Source of the DNA: Fimbriimonadaceae bacterium
Lineage (GTDB): Bacteria; Armatimonadota; Fimbriimonadia; Fimbriimonadales; Fimbriimonadaceae
Direction of reading: 5' to 3'
Length of the DNA: 9,633 nucleotides
NCBI GenBank assembly: GCA_020849075.1
Contig: JADLGZ010000191.1
Span: 1-9,633 of the forward strand
Below, in pieces: positions 1 to 7,109 of this stretch. Under the pieces are notes generated by a model. The model had not been told where the DNA came from and did no database searches. It worked only from the letters and a program-made list of their open reading frames with translations. The position numbers were made by a program, and so were the translations under genes. Every line of letters starts with the position of its first letter. Within the stretch, counting starts at the first letter, position 1.

Positions 1-1116
1 CGGCCGTGAGCCAGTAACGACTTCTACTCGAGCGGTAACGGACGTGCCATTCCGGTCGGCCTTCATGACCGCCTTGACCAGCCCCGGTGGTGGATTTGGT
101 ATTGAGACTTGGGCCACGAACTGGCGGTTAATAATCGTGGCTGGCCATGCGCCACCTTCCGGAGCTTGTCCCTTGACCGTCACCTGTATGACTGTGTTAA
201 AGTCTCGGAACCCCTTGATAGTTGAGGTCTCCTTGGTACTTAGGGCAACCTCCTGGGCACGGCGTTCCGCCTCGGCCCGGATGGCATCTTTCACCTTCGC
301 AGGAAGTGAAGCGGTTTGCAACGTTCCAACGTGACTGCCGGATACCACGACACCAGATACAACGTAAGAAGGTGGAGGATCCAAGAGGATTGGATCAGCC
401 GATTCAACTCCCCAATTCAGATCAATTGCGCTGTCAACTTGGATGGACTTCACACCTTCTATTGTTAGGGCAATGTCATCCCTTGCCTTCACCTTTTGAC
501 CCCGCAAGAGGGCTTCTACCTGATCTTTAGTCGCTTGATTGAAGAACTGACCTGAAACAACACCACCATGCTGAGACGATCCACGAAAAACGATCCCCGT
601 GTCGCTGTAGGTTATGGCCGAGAGCCGTACGGGCTGGCCCTCTCTTGCCTTACCGACGGTGGCACCTTCTAGTTCAGCTTGGGCGATGAGTTTGCTGTAG
701 TTAAGGATCTTGGCAATAGTATCGCCTTTGGCGTACGGCTTTTCAGACTCAGTGATTACAAAGACCCCTTCAGCGGGAGCGGTTATTCGAACCGAAGGCT
801 GAACCTTATCCGTAGATGCTACGCTATGAATCTCCAGGACGGGAGTACCTTTGCTGACCTTGGAGAAGTTCGGCACGAGTCGTCGAGCGATGATGCTCTC
901 TTCGCTGGCCGTAATAGGAGTTGATGCGGCCTCAATCCTAACCCCCTCGGCCTTAATCACGTCATCAGCCTTGGCGTTGAACGCATAGATGAATGCTGCG
1001 AATACAGCAGTCACGATGAGGTAGCCGAGTTGTTCTACCCAGCGTAGGTACTTCGCATAGAACTTGCGTTTAGTGCGGCTTTGCGTCCGCCATTCTGGTC
1101 TCAAGTACTTTTTCAT
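1..1116 (-). CDS. HlyD-like membrane-fusion/adaptor protein of an ABC exporter (partial, 3' end outside window)
   Basis: The frame is open for 372 codons from an ATG at 1116 to the window edge. Residues 1-30 are basic and cytoplasmic, about 31-47 form one membrane anchor (LGYLIVTAVFAAFIYAF), and the rest is extracytoplasmic. Residues about 72-98 and 108-138 look like the two halves of a biotinyl/lipoyl-like barrel-sandwich (ITAPAEGVF, then KGDTIAKI). Residues about 145-185 resemble the adaptor beta-barrel (VGKAREGQPVRL). Only about ten residues join the lipoyl halves, so the long coiled-coil hairpin of classical HlyD/AcrA adaptors is absent. The ATG overlaps the stop of the upstream ABC gene (ATGA), and AGAGGT six bases upstream is a good ribosome site. 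The likely role is to couple the two ABC subunits to the periplasm. The family call rests on architecture, and the C-terminus is not visible. Confidence 0.75.
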   Translation of the reverse strand, partial: MKKYLRPEWRTQSRTKRKFYAKYLRWVEQLGYLIVTAVFAAFIYAFNAKADDVIKAEGVRIEAASTPITASEESIIARRLVPNFSKVSKGTPVLEIHSVASTDKVQPSVRITAPAEGVFVITESEKPYAKGDTIAKILNYSKLIAQAELEGATVGKAREGQPVRLSAITYSDTGIVFRGSSQHGGVVSGQFFNQATKDQVEALLRGQKVKARDDIALTIEGVKSIQVDSAIDLNWGVESADPILLDPPPSYVVSGVVVSGSHVGTLQTASLPAKVKDAIRAEAERRAQEVALSTKETSTIKGFRDFNTVIQVTVKGQAPEGGAWPATIINRQFVAQVSIPNPPPGLVKAVMKADRNGTSVTARVEVVTGSRP

Positions 1117-2909
1117 GCTGATACCTCTGCCATGTGCCCTTGGGTATATATGCGACGCATTTCACAGTAGACCCCACCTCGTTCCATTAGGCGCTCGTGA
1201 GTTCCTTCCTCCACAATCTTGCCCGCGGAAAGCACGACGATATGGTCAGCAATCAAGGCAGTATCTAAACGATGGGTCACAAGGAGCGTAGTTACGTCCT
1301 GAGCCACCTTGGCCAGCGTCGCCATTACATCCCGTTCGGTCTCAGCATCTAGAGCCGAGGTCGCTTCGTCGAGTATGAGAAACTTGGGATTTGTGATCAT
1401 GGCCCGCGCAATTCCAATGCGTTGCCTTTGGCCCGCCGAGAGCGCAGAACCTCCATCCAAGTCCTCATGGATTCCCCCTGGGAGAGTATTGACAAACTTA
1501 GTCAGTTCTGCTTTCGCGATCGCGGCCCAAACATCGTCGTCGCTTGCATCTGGATTTGCGATTCGTAGATTGTCAGCGAGTGAGCCGGAAAAGAGGTAGG
1601 TCTCTTGCATCACCGTGCCTACTTGGTGCAAGTAAGACTCAAGCCGGAGGGACTTGAGGTCTACTCCGTCAATGAGGACTTGGCCTTCTCCAGGGTCAAG
1701 TATCCGGAGGGCAAGCTCCACGACCGTACTCTTCCCCGACCCGCTTGGTCCAACCAACGCGGTAATTGACTTCGGTCTTAGTGTTAGATTGATACCTTCA
1801 AGAACCCTACCAATCCGAGGCCGATCGAAACAAATATTCTTTAACTCCACTTGCCCCTGCAGTGTTGGGCACTCAAGCGGGTCGTCTTGGTCTGTGATCG
1901 CAGGCCTCGTTTCCATCACGAACATCATGCGTTCTGCGGAGACCATCGTTTGCCAGATCCAGCACCCGAAGTTTACGATTCGTTCAATCGGGAAGCTCAG
2001 GCGACTAAGGTAGGCAATCATCGGAACCGTCATGCCGAGCGTCATTTGGCCCATGACTACTTGGCGCGCCAGGTAGAGGTAGATGGTCGTATTCTTCGTC
2101 CATGGGATGACCCTTTGCGTGGCAAATTCGAAGAAGACAAGGATGAGATAGCCCTGATTGGCAACTCGCTGGAGCGCCGCGCTTACTCTGCCATTTCGCC
2201 AAACTTCGTCCTTTGAGCGCCCTAGGCTCTTGATCGTAAAGAAGGAGTTAGCCGCCTGTAATATGCCAGCATCCCGTTGCTCACAAAGGTGCAGTCGGCG
2301 GCGATCCAGAACCCGTCCGTAATGCGTCACCCAGACAAAGAGGATCGTCCATGGAATTAGGAAGAGAGCCACGATGCCAGTCAGGAATGGATCCACGTAG
2401 ATGGCTGTCGTCAGAATGATCGCAAACTCTACAAGCATCGTCAAAGTCGGGAGGATTCGAACCAACATGTGGGCAATTCGATCAGCATCGGTGCTAATTC
2501 TAAACTGGTGTTGCCCTATCGGCAGGTTATCAATTGTCTCCATGCTTAGCCGCTGAAGATGCGTATACATTTTGCGGCGAATGACATGTTGAAGGAGCTG
2601 CTCGGTCATGTTGTACAGGAACGTGCGAACGCCTGTGAGAGCGTGGACTAACATGAGGAGGCCAGCCACGGCAAGGGCGACCGTCCAAAAGCCTCCCCAA
2701 TCCCGTTGGGGCAGGACCTGATCCACCACCCGCTTACCCAACCATGGAATGCTGAGGTTCAAGAGAACAATTGCGATGTCAATCAAGCAAACGAGAAGTA
2801 GCCGGCGCAATTGCGGTCGCAGGAACTGGAGTACGAAGACAAAGGCACGCCACGAGTTCACCCGGTGGTCAGTGCCAAGCGTAAGGGCTTCCCTTTCGGT
2901 GAGGCTCAC
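1113..2909 (-). CDS. ABC exporter half-transporter, permease fused to ATPase (second subunit)
   Basis: This 598-residue protein has the usual exporter half layout of a six-helix membrane domain (about residues 30-315) followed by a nucleotide-binding domain (about 352-590). Visible motifs are Walker A GPSGSGKS (387-394), Q-loop Gln435, signature LSAGQRQ (490-496), Walker B LILDEA with catalytic Glu515, and switch His546. The signature has Ala in place of the second-position Gly. The A-loop stretch CFDRPRIG lacks the usual adenine-stacking Tyr. No peptidase domain precedes the membrane domain, so it is not a C39-type bacteriocin exporter. The start is GTG at 2909, overlapping the previous stop by four bases (GTGA) and supported by AGGAGGT six bases upstream. 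It probably forms a heterodimer with the subunit encoded just before it. The substrate is unknown; lipids, peptides or drugs are all possible for this family. Confidence 0.93.
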   Translation of the reverse strand: MSLTEREALTLGTDHRVNSWRAFVFVLQFLRPQLRRLLLVCLIDIAIVLLNLSIPWLGKRVVDQVLPQRDWGGFWTVALAVAGLLMLVHALTGVRTFLYNMTEQLLQHVIRRKMYTHLQRLSMETIDNLPIGQHQFRISTDADRIAHMLVRILPTLTMLVEFAIILTTAIYVDPFLTGIVALFLIPWTILFVWVTHYGRVLDRRRLHLCEQRDAGILQAANSFFTIKSLGRSKDEVWRNGRVSAALQRVANQGYLILVFFEFATQRVIPWTKNTTIYLYLARQVVMGQMTLGMTVPMIAYLSRLSFPIERIVNFGCWIWQTMVSAERMMFVMETRPAITDQDDPLECPTLQGQVELKNICFDRPRIGRVLEGINLTLRPKSITALVGPSGSGKSTVVELALRILDPGEGQVLIDGVDLKSLRLESYLHQVGTVMQETYLFSGSLADNLRIANPDASDDDVWAAIAKAELTKFVNTLPGGIHEDLDGGSALSAGQRQRIGIARAMITNPKFLILDEATSALDAETERDVMATLAKVAQDVTTLLVTHRLDTALIADHIVVLSAGKIVEEGTHERLMERGGVYCEMRRIYTQGHMAEVSA

Positions 2910-4840
2910 GACAGGACCTCCTCAGCTGCTTGCAATCGCCAAAGTCGCTGGTAGAGCCCTGCTTGTGCGACCAATGTTCGATGTTCACCACTTTGGGCAA
3001 TCTTCCCAGCTTCAAGCACAAGGATTCGATCACAGAATTGAACTGCCTTCAACCGATGGGCTACTGAGATTATCGTCATGTTCGAACGCATGACCTCCAG
3101 TTCGCTGAGAATCGCAGCTTCCGTATGAGGGTCCAGATTTGCCGTCGCTTCATCCAACACGAGGATGCGCGGGTTTCTAATGAGGGCACGAGCTATGCCA
3201 ATGCGCTGGCGCTCTCCCCCACTAAGCGTTGAGTTCTCGCCAATGAGAGTATCGAGCCCGTCATCAAAGCGCAAGGCGTAATCCAAAATTCCGGCTCTAC
3301 GAGCGATCTCGTTCACCTGTGCGTCGGTGGCTTTTGGGTTGCCAAAACGGATGTTGTCCGCAATGGACCCAGTAAAAATTGCCGTTGTCTGAGGGACAGT
3401 GCCGACCTGCTCGATCAAGCTCGCAATCTGAATGTCGGAAACGGCATGTCCATCCACCATCACCTCTCCAGAATCCGTATCATACAGTCGCAGAAGGAGT
3501 GAAATGACGGAACTCTTCCCGGCACCGCTGGGGCCAACGATGCCTACATATTCACCCGGCTTGACTGCAAAGCTAATCTCTTGCAGTGCGGGGCGATCGT
3601 CGGTGTAAGAGAAACTGACCTCTTTGAACTCAATACCCCCCTTGATTGCCCCGATTGATGCGGCATTGGGCTTGTCCACAATGGCGGGTTCGGCGTCGAG
3701 GGTTTCGAGGATCCGCTGTGCTGGCACTGTCTGCACCTTGACCAGTTGTAGGATCTGAACAAAGTTCTCAAGGGGTCCTTGAGCGGCCTCAATCAATAGG
3801 AATGCAGCAATCCAATCACCCAGTGACGCCGATCCTTCCATGACGCGGGAAGTTAGGTAGACATAAATGCAGACGGAGAACACCCATTTCATTCCCATCT
3901 GGGCGCCGTTCTGCGCCCAAGCTGTTTGCGCAATCTGCCTGATGCCGGCAACGCGCGTATCGGCAACGGCCTGCATGTACCTTCGCCTTTGAGTCTTCAG
4001 CCGCCCGAGCGCCTTAAGGGTACGGAGCCCCGCTATGCTGTCGCGCAGAGAACCCAGTTCATGTTCGGCTGTTTCCTTAAACTTAAATGCGCTACTCCGG
4101 ATCCGGTTGAACAGAAGGTGGGAAACAACCGCGAACGGGATCATGTACGCAATGAGCATCCAGCTCAGCGTTCCATCAATGAGGAACAGCAACCCAATCC
4201 CCCACCCCAAGGCATAAAGAGTCTCAATTAGGAGCGGGACGGTCCGGACGATCATTCCCATGACACCAGGGTCATATGGATCAACATCATTCGAATAAAT
4301 CGCCATTGCAACCTCCTTGCTATCAGGGGGAGATTGGCCTGACATAGTTGCTGCGGCAGGGCGCGCGGCAATCCGGAAGACCGACACCATATCGGCAGTG
4401 GATCGAAAGAGATGTTCGCCCGGAATGCGCTTCGAAAGATATGCCAGCGGCATCCGGTTGAGGTGCTTGTAGAAGGCAAGGCGCAGGTCAAAGGTAGCCC
4501 GCATGCCGCAGTACCATTCCAGGAACTCGCGCCCCATGCTTAAGAAGGCACTGGAGAAGTAAAAAATGGCTTGCAAACCAACGATTCGAAGAACGATTGC
4601 CCATCGTTGTTCACTCGTAAGATGGGTTGCAAGCAGGGCTTGATTCGTTACGTCCCGAGTAAGAAACAGGGCAAGTTGCGCCAAAGGGACCGCAATCAAG
4701 AGTAGCAAGATTCCCAGCAGGAACTTCCTACGGTAGGGCCGGACGAAGACCCAAAAACGGCGAATGATGACCATCATTTCCCGGAGGCTCAGTTGAACCT
4801 CCGGGGATGATTCCTCTATGGTCTTCTTCGCATGGTCCAA
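2906..4840 (-). CDS. ABC exporter half-transporter, permease fused to ATPase (first subunit)
   Basis: This 644-residue half-transporter has a membrane domain (about residues 38-370) followed by an ATPase domain. The ATPase shows A-loop Tyr412, Walker A GPSGAGKSS (436-444), Q-loop Gln484, signature LSGGERQ (539-545), Walker B ILVLDEA with catalytic Glu564, and switch His595, all canonical. Between the first intracellular loop (GEHLFRSTAD) and the next membrane helix (from about residue 194) sits an extra stretch of roughly 30 residues (about 158-190, with SPPDSKE), longer than in MsbA-type exporters. The frame opens with TTG at 4840, seven bases after the small membrane-protein stop, with only a weak upstream AGG. 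In-frame ATGs at 4777 and 4774 are alternative starts that would remove about 21 residues before the membrane domain. It is probably the partner of the next subunit. The substrate cannot be inferred. Confidence 0.92.
   Translation of the reverse strand: MDHAKKTIEESSPEVQLSLREMMVIIRRFWVFVRPYRRKFLLGILLLLIAVPLAQLALFLTRDVTNQALLATHLTSEQRWAIVLRIVGLQAIFYFSSAFLSMGREFLEWYCGMRATFDLRLAFYKHLNRMPLAYLSKRIPGEHLFRSTADMVSVFRIAARPAAATMSGQSPPDSKEVAMAIYSNDVDPYDPGVMGMIVRTVPLLIETLYALGWGIGLLFLIDGTLSWMLIAYMIPFAVVSHLLFNRIRSSAFKFKETAEHELGSLRDSIAGLRTLKALGRLKTQRRRYMQAVADTRVAGIRQIAQTAWAQNGAQMGMKWVFSVCIYVYLTSRVMEGSASLGDWIAAFLLIEAAQGPLENFVQILQLVKVQTVPAQRILETLDAEPAIVDKPNAASIGAIKGGIEFKEVSFSYTDDRPALQEISFAVKPGEYVGIVGPSGAGKSSVISLLLRLYDTDSGEVMVDGHAVSDIQIASLIEQVGTVPQTTAIFTGSIADNIRFGNPKATDAQVNEIARRAGILDYALRFDDGLDTLIGENSTLSGGERQRIGIARALIRNPRILVLDEATANLDPHTEAAILSELEVMRSNMTIISVAHRLKAVQFCDRILVLEAGKIAQSGEHRTLVAQAGLYQRLWRLQAAEEVLS
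2916..2922 (-). promoter_or_regulatory. Strong Shine-Dalgarno deciding the GTG start of the second ABC subunit
   Basis: AGGAGGT on the minus strand lies six bases before the GTG at 2909 and inside the last codons of the upstream ABC gene. It supports a GTG start with a four-base stop/start overlap, implying translational coupling that would keep the two half-transporters near equal amounts. Confidence 0.8.
4780..4805. repeat. Perfect 8-bp inverted repeat at the 5' end of the first ABC gene
   Basis: CCCGGAGG and CCTCCGGG flank a 10-base loop. In the minus-strand mRNA this is a strong hairpin ending two bases before the in-frame ATG at 4777. If translation starts at the TTG at 4840 the hairpin is coding sequence. 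If it starts at 4777 the hairpin sits across the initiation region. Confidence 0.6.
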
Positions 4841-4847
4841 GGACGAC

Positions 4848-5048
4848 CTACAGGGGAGCGTCGGTTGTGCGCTGTCGATAGCCGGGCTGGCCGGGGCGTG
4901 GGGGATCCTCGTCCTTCATATCAACCTTAGTCTTGTCCACCATTTCGCTGGATCCCTTCGTGCTCATATAGAACCAGCCTCCAATGAGCACGACGAGTAA
5001 TCCAATTGCTCCCCAAACAGCGGCTGGATGAAGTTCTTTCTTTCCCAT
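4848..5048 (-). CDS. Small single-pass membrane protein, unknown function
   Basis: This 66-residue protein has a short basic N-terminus (MGKKELHPA), one membrane helix at about residues 9-28 (AAVWGAIGLLVVLIGGWFYM), and a charged, proline-rich tail (DMKDEDPPRPGQPGYRQR). The chosen ATG at 5048 lies four bases after the prepilin stop. A longer frame to 5096 would add 16 hydrophilic residues that overlap the prepilin gene, would put an unlikely leader before the helix, and is not preferred. The ribosome site is weak (AAGG close to the ATG), so translation may be coupled to the prepilin gene. It is seven bases from the first ABC gene. I do not recognise a family. The context makes it an accessory of either the pilin-like protein or the exporter. 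Confidence 0.7.
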   Translation of the reverse strand: MGKKELHPAAVWGAIGLLVVLIGGWFYMSTKGSSEMVDKTKVDMKDEDPPRPGQPGYRQRTTDAPL

Positions 5049-5052
5049 GGCC

Positions 5053-5886
5053 TTATCTGTTCGGGTCGTACCAGGTTCCCCAGAACTTGGTGTCAATCAT
5101 GGTTGAAACGTACTGTGGGTTGTTATAGCCAGCGCAGGTCTCGGCTTCTGATACCGTATTATTGAACTTCATGACCTTTCGAGCGGACGGTGCCTTTGCA
5201 TGGCCGTCTCCGAAGGCCGTAGGTAGACGTTCACGGTGCATGAGGGCGGCAAGATAAGCCCGTTGGAATCGCGAGTTGGTCACGGTGAGCGGGTTCACAA
5301 CGACCGGGCAATAGGCTTCATCACTGGTGAAGTTGTAGCCTACTTGCCGATTAGATGTCTGCGCGGTCACGATGTACGCGGCCCGCTCCGCAATGTCCTC
5401 TTGACTCGATTGAGTCCGGTAGTAGCGCGGGTAACTGAGCGGAGCGGTCGCATCTTTGTTTTCCCATGCTGACCAACCGTTCCTGTTCACGGAGATGGAA
5501 ACGATGAGCGACCATTGGCCCGCCGAATCCAAGGTGGTTCGGACTCCTCGAGCACCGTCCCAAATGAGTTCTGGGCTCTTAACGTAACTCTTGATGAAGT
5601 AATAGTAGCCTTGGGTCGGGGAGCCACAGCTTCCAGGGTCAGGGTTGGCCGTTGAGGAATTGCCGTTGGGGCAGTACTGGTAGGGGTGATTGTAATCATC
5701 GGCGTCCCCGGCGTACATGATTCCCGCCGTAATGACCTGCTTCAGGTTACTGATTGTGACCGTTGTCTTGGCCGCAGCCCGTGCCTGAGCAAAAACGGGG
5801 AACAGAATCGCCGCGAGGATGGCAATGATGGCGATCACCACCAAGAGTTCAATGAGCGTAAAGGCTCGGTTTTTTCGCATGTTCAT
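5053..5886 (-). CDS. Prepilin-type N-terminal cleavage/methylation protein (type IV pilin-like, DUF1559-like)
   Basis: This 277-residue protein begins with a type III (prepilin peptidase) signal. A basic leader MNMRKNRA precedes FTLIE at residues 9-13, with the key +5 Glu at residue 13, and a long hydrophobic helix runs to LFPVFAQAR at about 36. Position -1 is Ala rather than the commoner Gly. SNLKQVITAGIMYAGDADDY (46-65) and a late AFGDGHAKAPS (224-234) match the layout of the pilin-like families abundant in Planctomycetota and Armatimonadota. Four cysteines (72, 87, 193, 251) could make disulfides outside the cell. The start may be residue 1 or Met3, and neither has a strong ribosome site. 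It should be processed by prepilin peptidase and anchored or assembled at the inner membrane as a pseudopilin. No assembly ATPase or secretin gene is in the window. Confidence 0.9.
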   Translation of the reverse strand: MNMRKNRAFTLIELLVVIAIIAILAAILFPVFAQARAAAKTTVTISNLKQVITAGIMYAGDADDYNHPYQYCPNGNSSTANPDPGSCGSPTQGYYYFIKSYVKSPELIWDGARGVRTTLDSAGQWSLIVSISVNRNGWSAWENKDATAPLSYPRYYRTQSSQEDIAERAAYIVTAQTSNRQVGYNFTSDEAYCPVVVNPLTVTNSRFQRAYLAALMHRERLPTAFGDGHAKAPSARKVMKFNNTVSEAETCAGYNNPQYVSTMIDTKFWGTWYDPNR

Positions 5887-5922
5887 GAGAGTGCTTTTCT
5901 TGAATGAGAGAGCATGATGAGA

Positions 5923-6960
5923 CTAGGTCGTGTTACCGACCAGAAGAGAAACTGGGAGCGTCGTTAAGGGCTCAACTTCGCGGCCCTCTAGTACGGCTAC
6001 AAGTTGGTAGACAGCGCGCTCAGCCACGGTTGACCAACTCGCCTTTACTGTGGTCAAAACATGAGCGGGCTCAACCGGCGGCTCGATACCATTAAAGCCG
6101 ACCACCGCAAGGTCATCGGGAACTCGAATGCCGTGTGATTTGCAATAGGAGATAAGCGCGTTGGCACTGGGGTCTCCCCAGCAAACGGCAGCCTTGATTC
6201 CGAGTTCCTTTCGTCGGGCGAGAATCCCGGCCTCTTCCGCCTCTAAGGAGCCCTTCCAATTGGAGGTACGGCCTTCGTGGACTTCCATCCCCAGTTCGAA
6301 AGCCCGCGTCTCAAAAGCACGGAAGCGCCGAAGGGCCGAAGCAGATTCGCCCGGGCATCGGCGATAGAAGACAGCCCGGTGCCCCTTCTCATACAAATGA
6401 TCAGCGATCGCGATGGATCCGGCACGATCATCGGCCACCACGCTTGGGATGCCCTCAATGGGATCCGTCATCGCAACAACGGCGAGGTTCGAGCCCCGCA
6501 CCCTTTCCACTAGCGGGTCGCTGGGCGAAGCAATGAGAACCAACCCATCAATCTTCCCGCCAGCAAGTTCGGAAAACACCTGGCCTACGCTGTATTGATG
6601 AAATGAGTAATGGATCATGAGATCCTTCTGGGTGGCTTCACAGCCCCTTTGCAAGCCCGTAAGAATCTCCGCATGGAAGGGATCGTGAGGTTCAAGCTGC
6701 CCGTACCCAAAATACAAGCCCAAGATATTAGTTGTTTGCGCTCTTAAGGCTCGCGCCAAGCCATTGGGTTGGTAACCAAGGGTTTGGGCCGCCTCCAAGA
6801 TTCGCTCCCGCGTGGCCTGAGAAACACGGGTATTCGACCGTGATCCATTCAACACGACCGATGCGGTGAACGGACTGGTTCCCGCCTCAATCGCTACGTG
6901 CTTCAAAGTCACGTTCTTACTAGGTCTTCCGACAAGCGTGCTTTTCCGATCCATCTTCAT
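5923..6960 (-). CDS. LacI-family transcriptional regulator
   Basis: This 345-residue protein has the normal LacI-family length plus a short N-terminal extension. The helix-turn-helix spans about residues 17-37 (VTLKHVAIEAGTSPFTASVV), followed by LNGS, VSQATRERILEAAQTLGY and the hinge helix NGLARALR (66-73). Residues about 78-345 form the periplasmic-binding-protein-like effector domain, including KIDGLVLIAS, DHLYEKGHRAVFYRR and PDDLAVVGFNG. Members usually bind a sugar or related small molecule that switches DNA binding; the effector here is unknown. Met3 at 6954 is an alternative start. A TGACCAAA-type palindrome five bases before the ATG, repeated upstream of the PEP-CTERM gene, points to autoregulation and control of that gene. 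Only 36 bases without a terminator separate it from the prepilin gene, so it may be the first gene of the exporter train. Confidence 0.95.
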   Translation of the reverse strand: MKMDRKSTLVGRPSKNVTLKHVAIEAGTSPFTASVVLNGSRSNTRVSQATRERILEAAQTLGYQPNGLARALRAQTTNILGLYFGYGQLEPHDPFHAEILTGLQRGCEATQKDLMIHYSFHQYSVGQVFSELAGGKIDGLVLIASPSDPLVERVRGSNLAVVAMTDPIEGIPSVVADDRAGSIAIADHLYEKGHRAVFYRRCPGESASALRRFRAFETRAFELGMEVHEGRTSNWKGSLEAEEAGILARRKELGIKAAVCWGDPSANALISYCKSHGIRVPDDLAVVGFNGIEPPVEPAHVLTTVKASWSTVAERAVYQLVAVLEGREVEPLTTLPVSLLVGNTT

Positions 6961-6964
6961 TGAC

Positions 6965-6982
6965 TGACCAAAGGTTTGGTCT
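6965..6982. promoter_or_regulatory. Predicted LacI-family operator upstream of the regulator gene
   Basis: TGACCAAAGGTTTGGTCT has perfect 7-bp arms GACCAAA/TTTGGTC around a GG centre. It sits between the candidate promoter and the ATG at 6960, leaving only five bases before the start codon, so a bound repressor would block initiation or early elongation. A near-identical site occurs at 7884-7901. Assignment to this regulator is inference from position and duplication. Confidence 0.75.
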
Positions 6983-7028
6983 ATTATCTTACACCATCAT
7001 TACGAATGGTTGCAGTGGGAAGTGTCAA
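6983..7028 (-). promoter_or_regulatory. Candidate promoter(s) of the LacI-family gene
   Basis: Reading the minus strand, TTGACA (7028-7023, perfect -35) is followed after 18 bases by CGTAAT (7004-6999, a 4/6 match to TATAAT). A second possible -10, GATAAT (6988-6983), directly abuts the operator but lacks a clear -35. Either choice puts transcription start at or just upstream of the palindrome. Confidence 0.45.
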
Positions 7029-7039
7029 GGATTTGCAAG

Positions 7040-7085
7040 ACAGGGGCGAATGTGAGACTCTGTTCGTCTCGCCAAACGCCCCTGT
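7040..7085 (-). terminator. Two-tier hairpin after the PEP-CTERM gene, possible terminator without a U-tract
   Basis: Outer arms ACAGGGGCG (7040-7048) and CGCCCCTGT (7077-7085) pair perfectly over 9 bp. Inner arms GAGAC (7054-7058) and GTCTC (7066-7070) extend the stem past an internal loop. It lies 24 bases after the PEP-CTERM stop and upstream of the LacI-gene promoter. The following minus-strand bases (CTTGCAAATCC) are not a U-tract, so it may instead be a 3'-end stabiliser or a factor-assisted terminator. Confidence 0.5.
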
Positions 7086-7109
7086 AGATCCTTTACGACT
7101 GGACTAACC

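Noticed and set aside
95..100. TTTGGT half-site as a third operator
   Set aside because: Only one arm matches, no ACCAAA partner lies at the right distance, and it is inside the adaptor coding sequence.
44..924. Several plus-strand open frames over the adaptor region
   Set aside because: They lie antisense to one continuous minus-strand frame with a recognisable membrane anchor and lipoyl-like motifs. The plus-strand proteins show no domain, signal or coherent composition.
4816..4833. ATG at 4833 as the start of the first ABC gene
   Set aside because: It is out of frame with the ABC protein and meets a stop after five codons. The in-frame choices are TTG at 4840 or ATG at 4777/4774.
5049..5096. 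A 16-residue longer start for the small membrane protein
   Set aside because: It would overlap the prepilin coding end and add a hydrophilic leader. The ATG at 5048 directly follows the prepilin stop and begins with basic residues before the helix, as expected.
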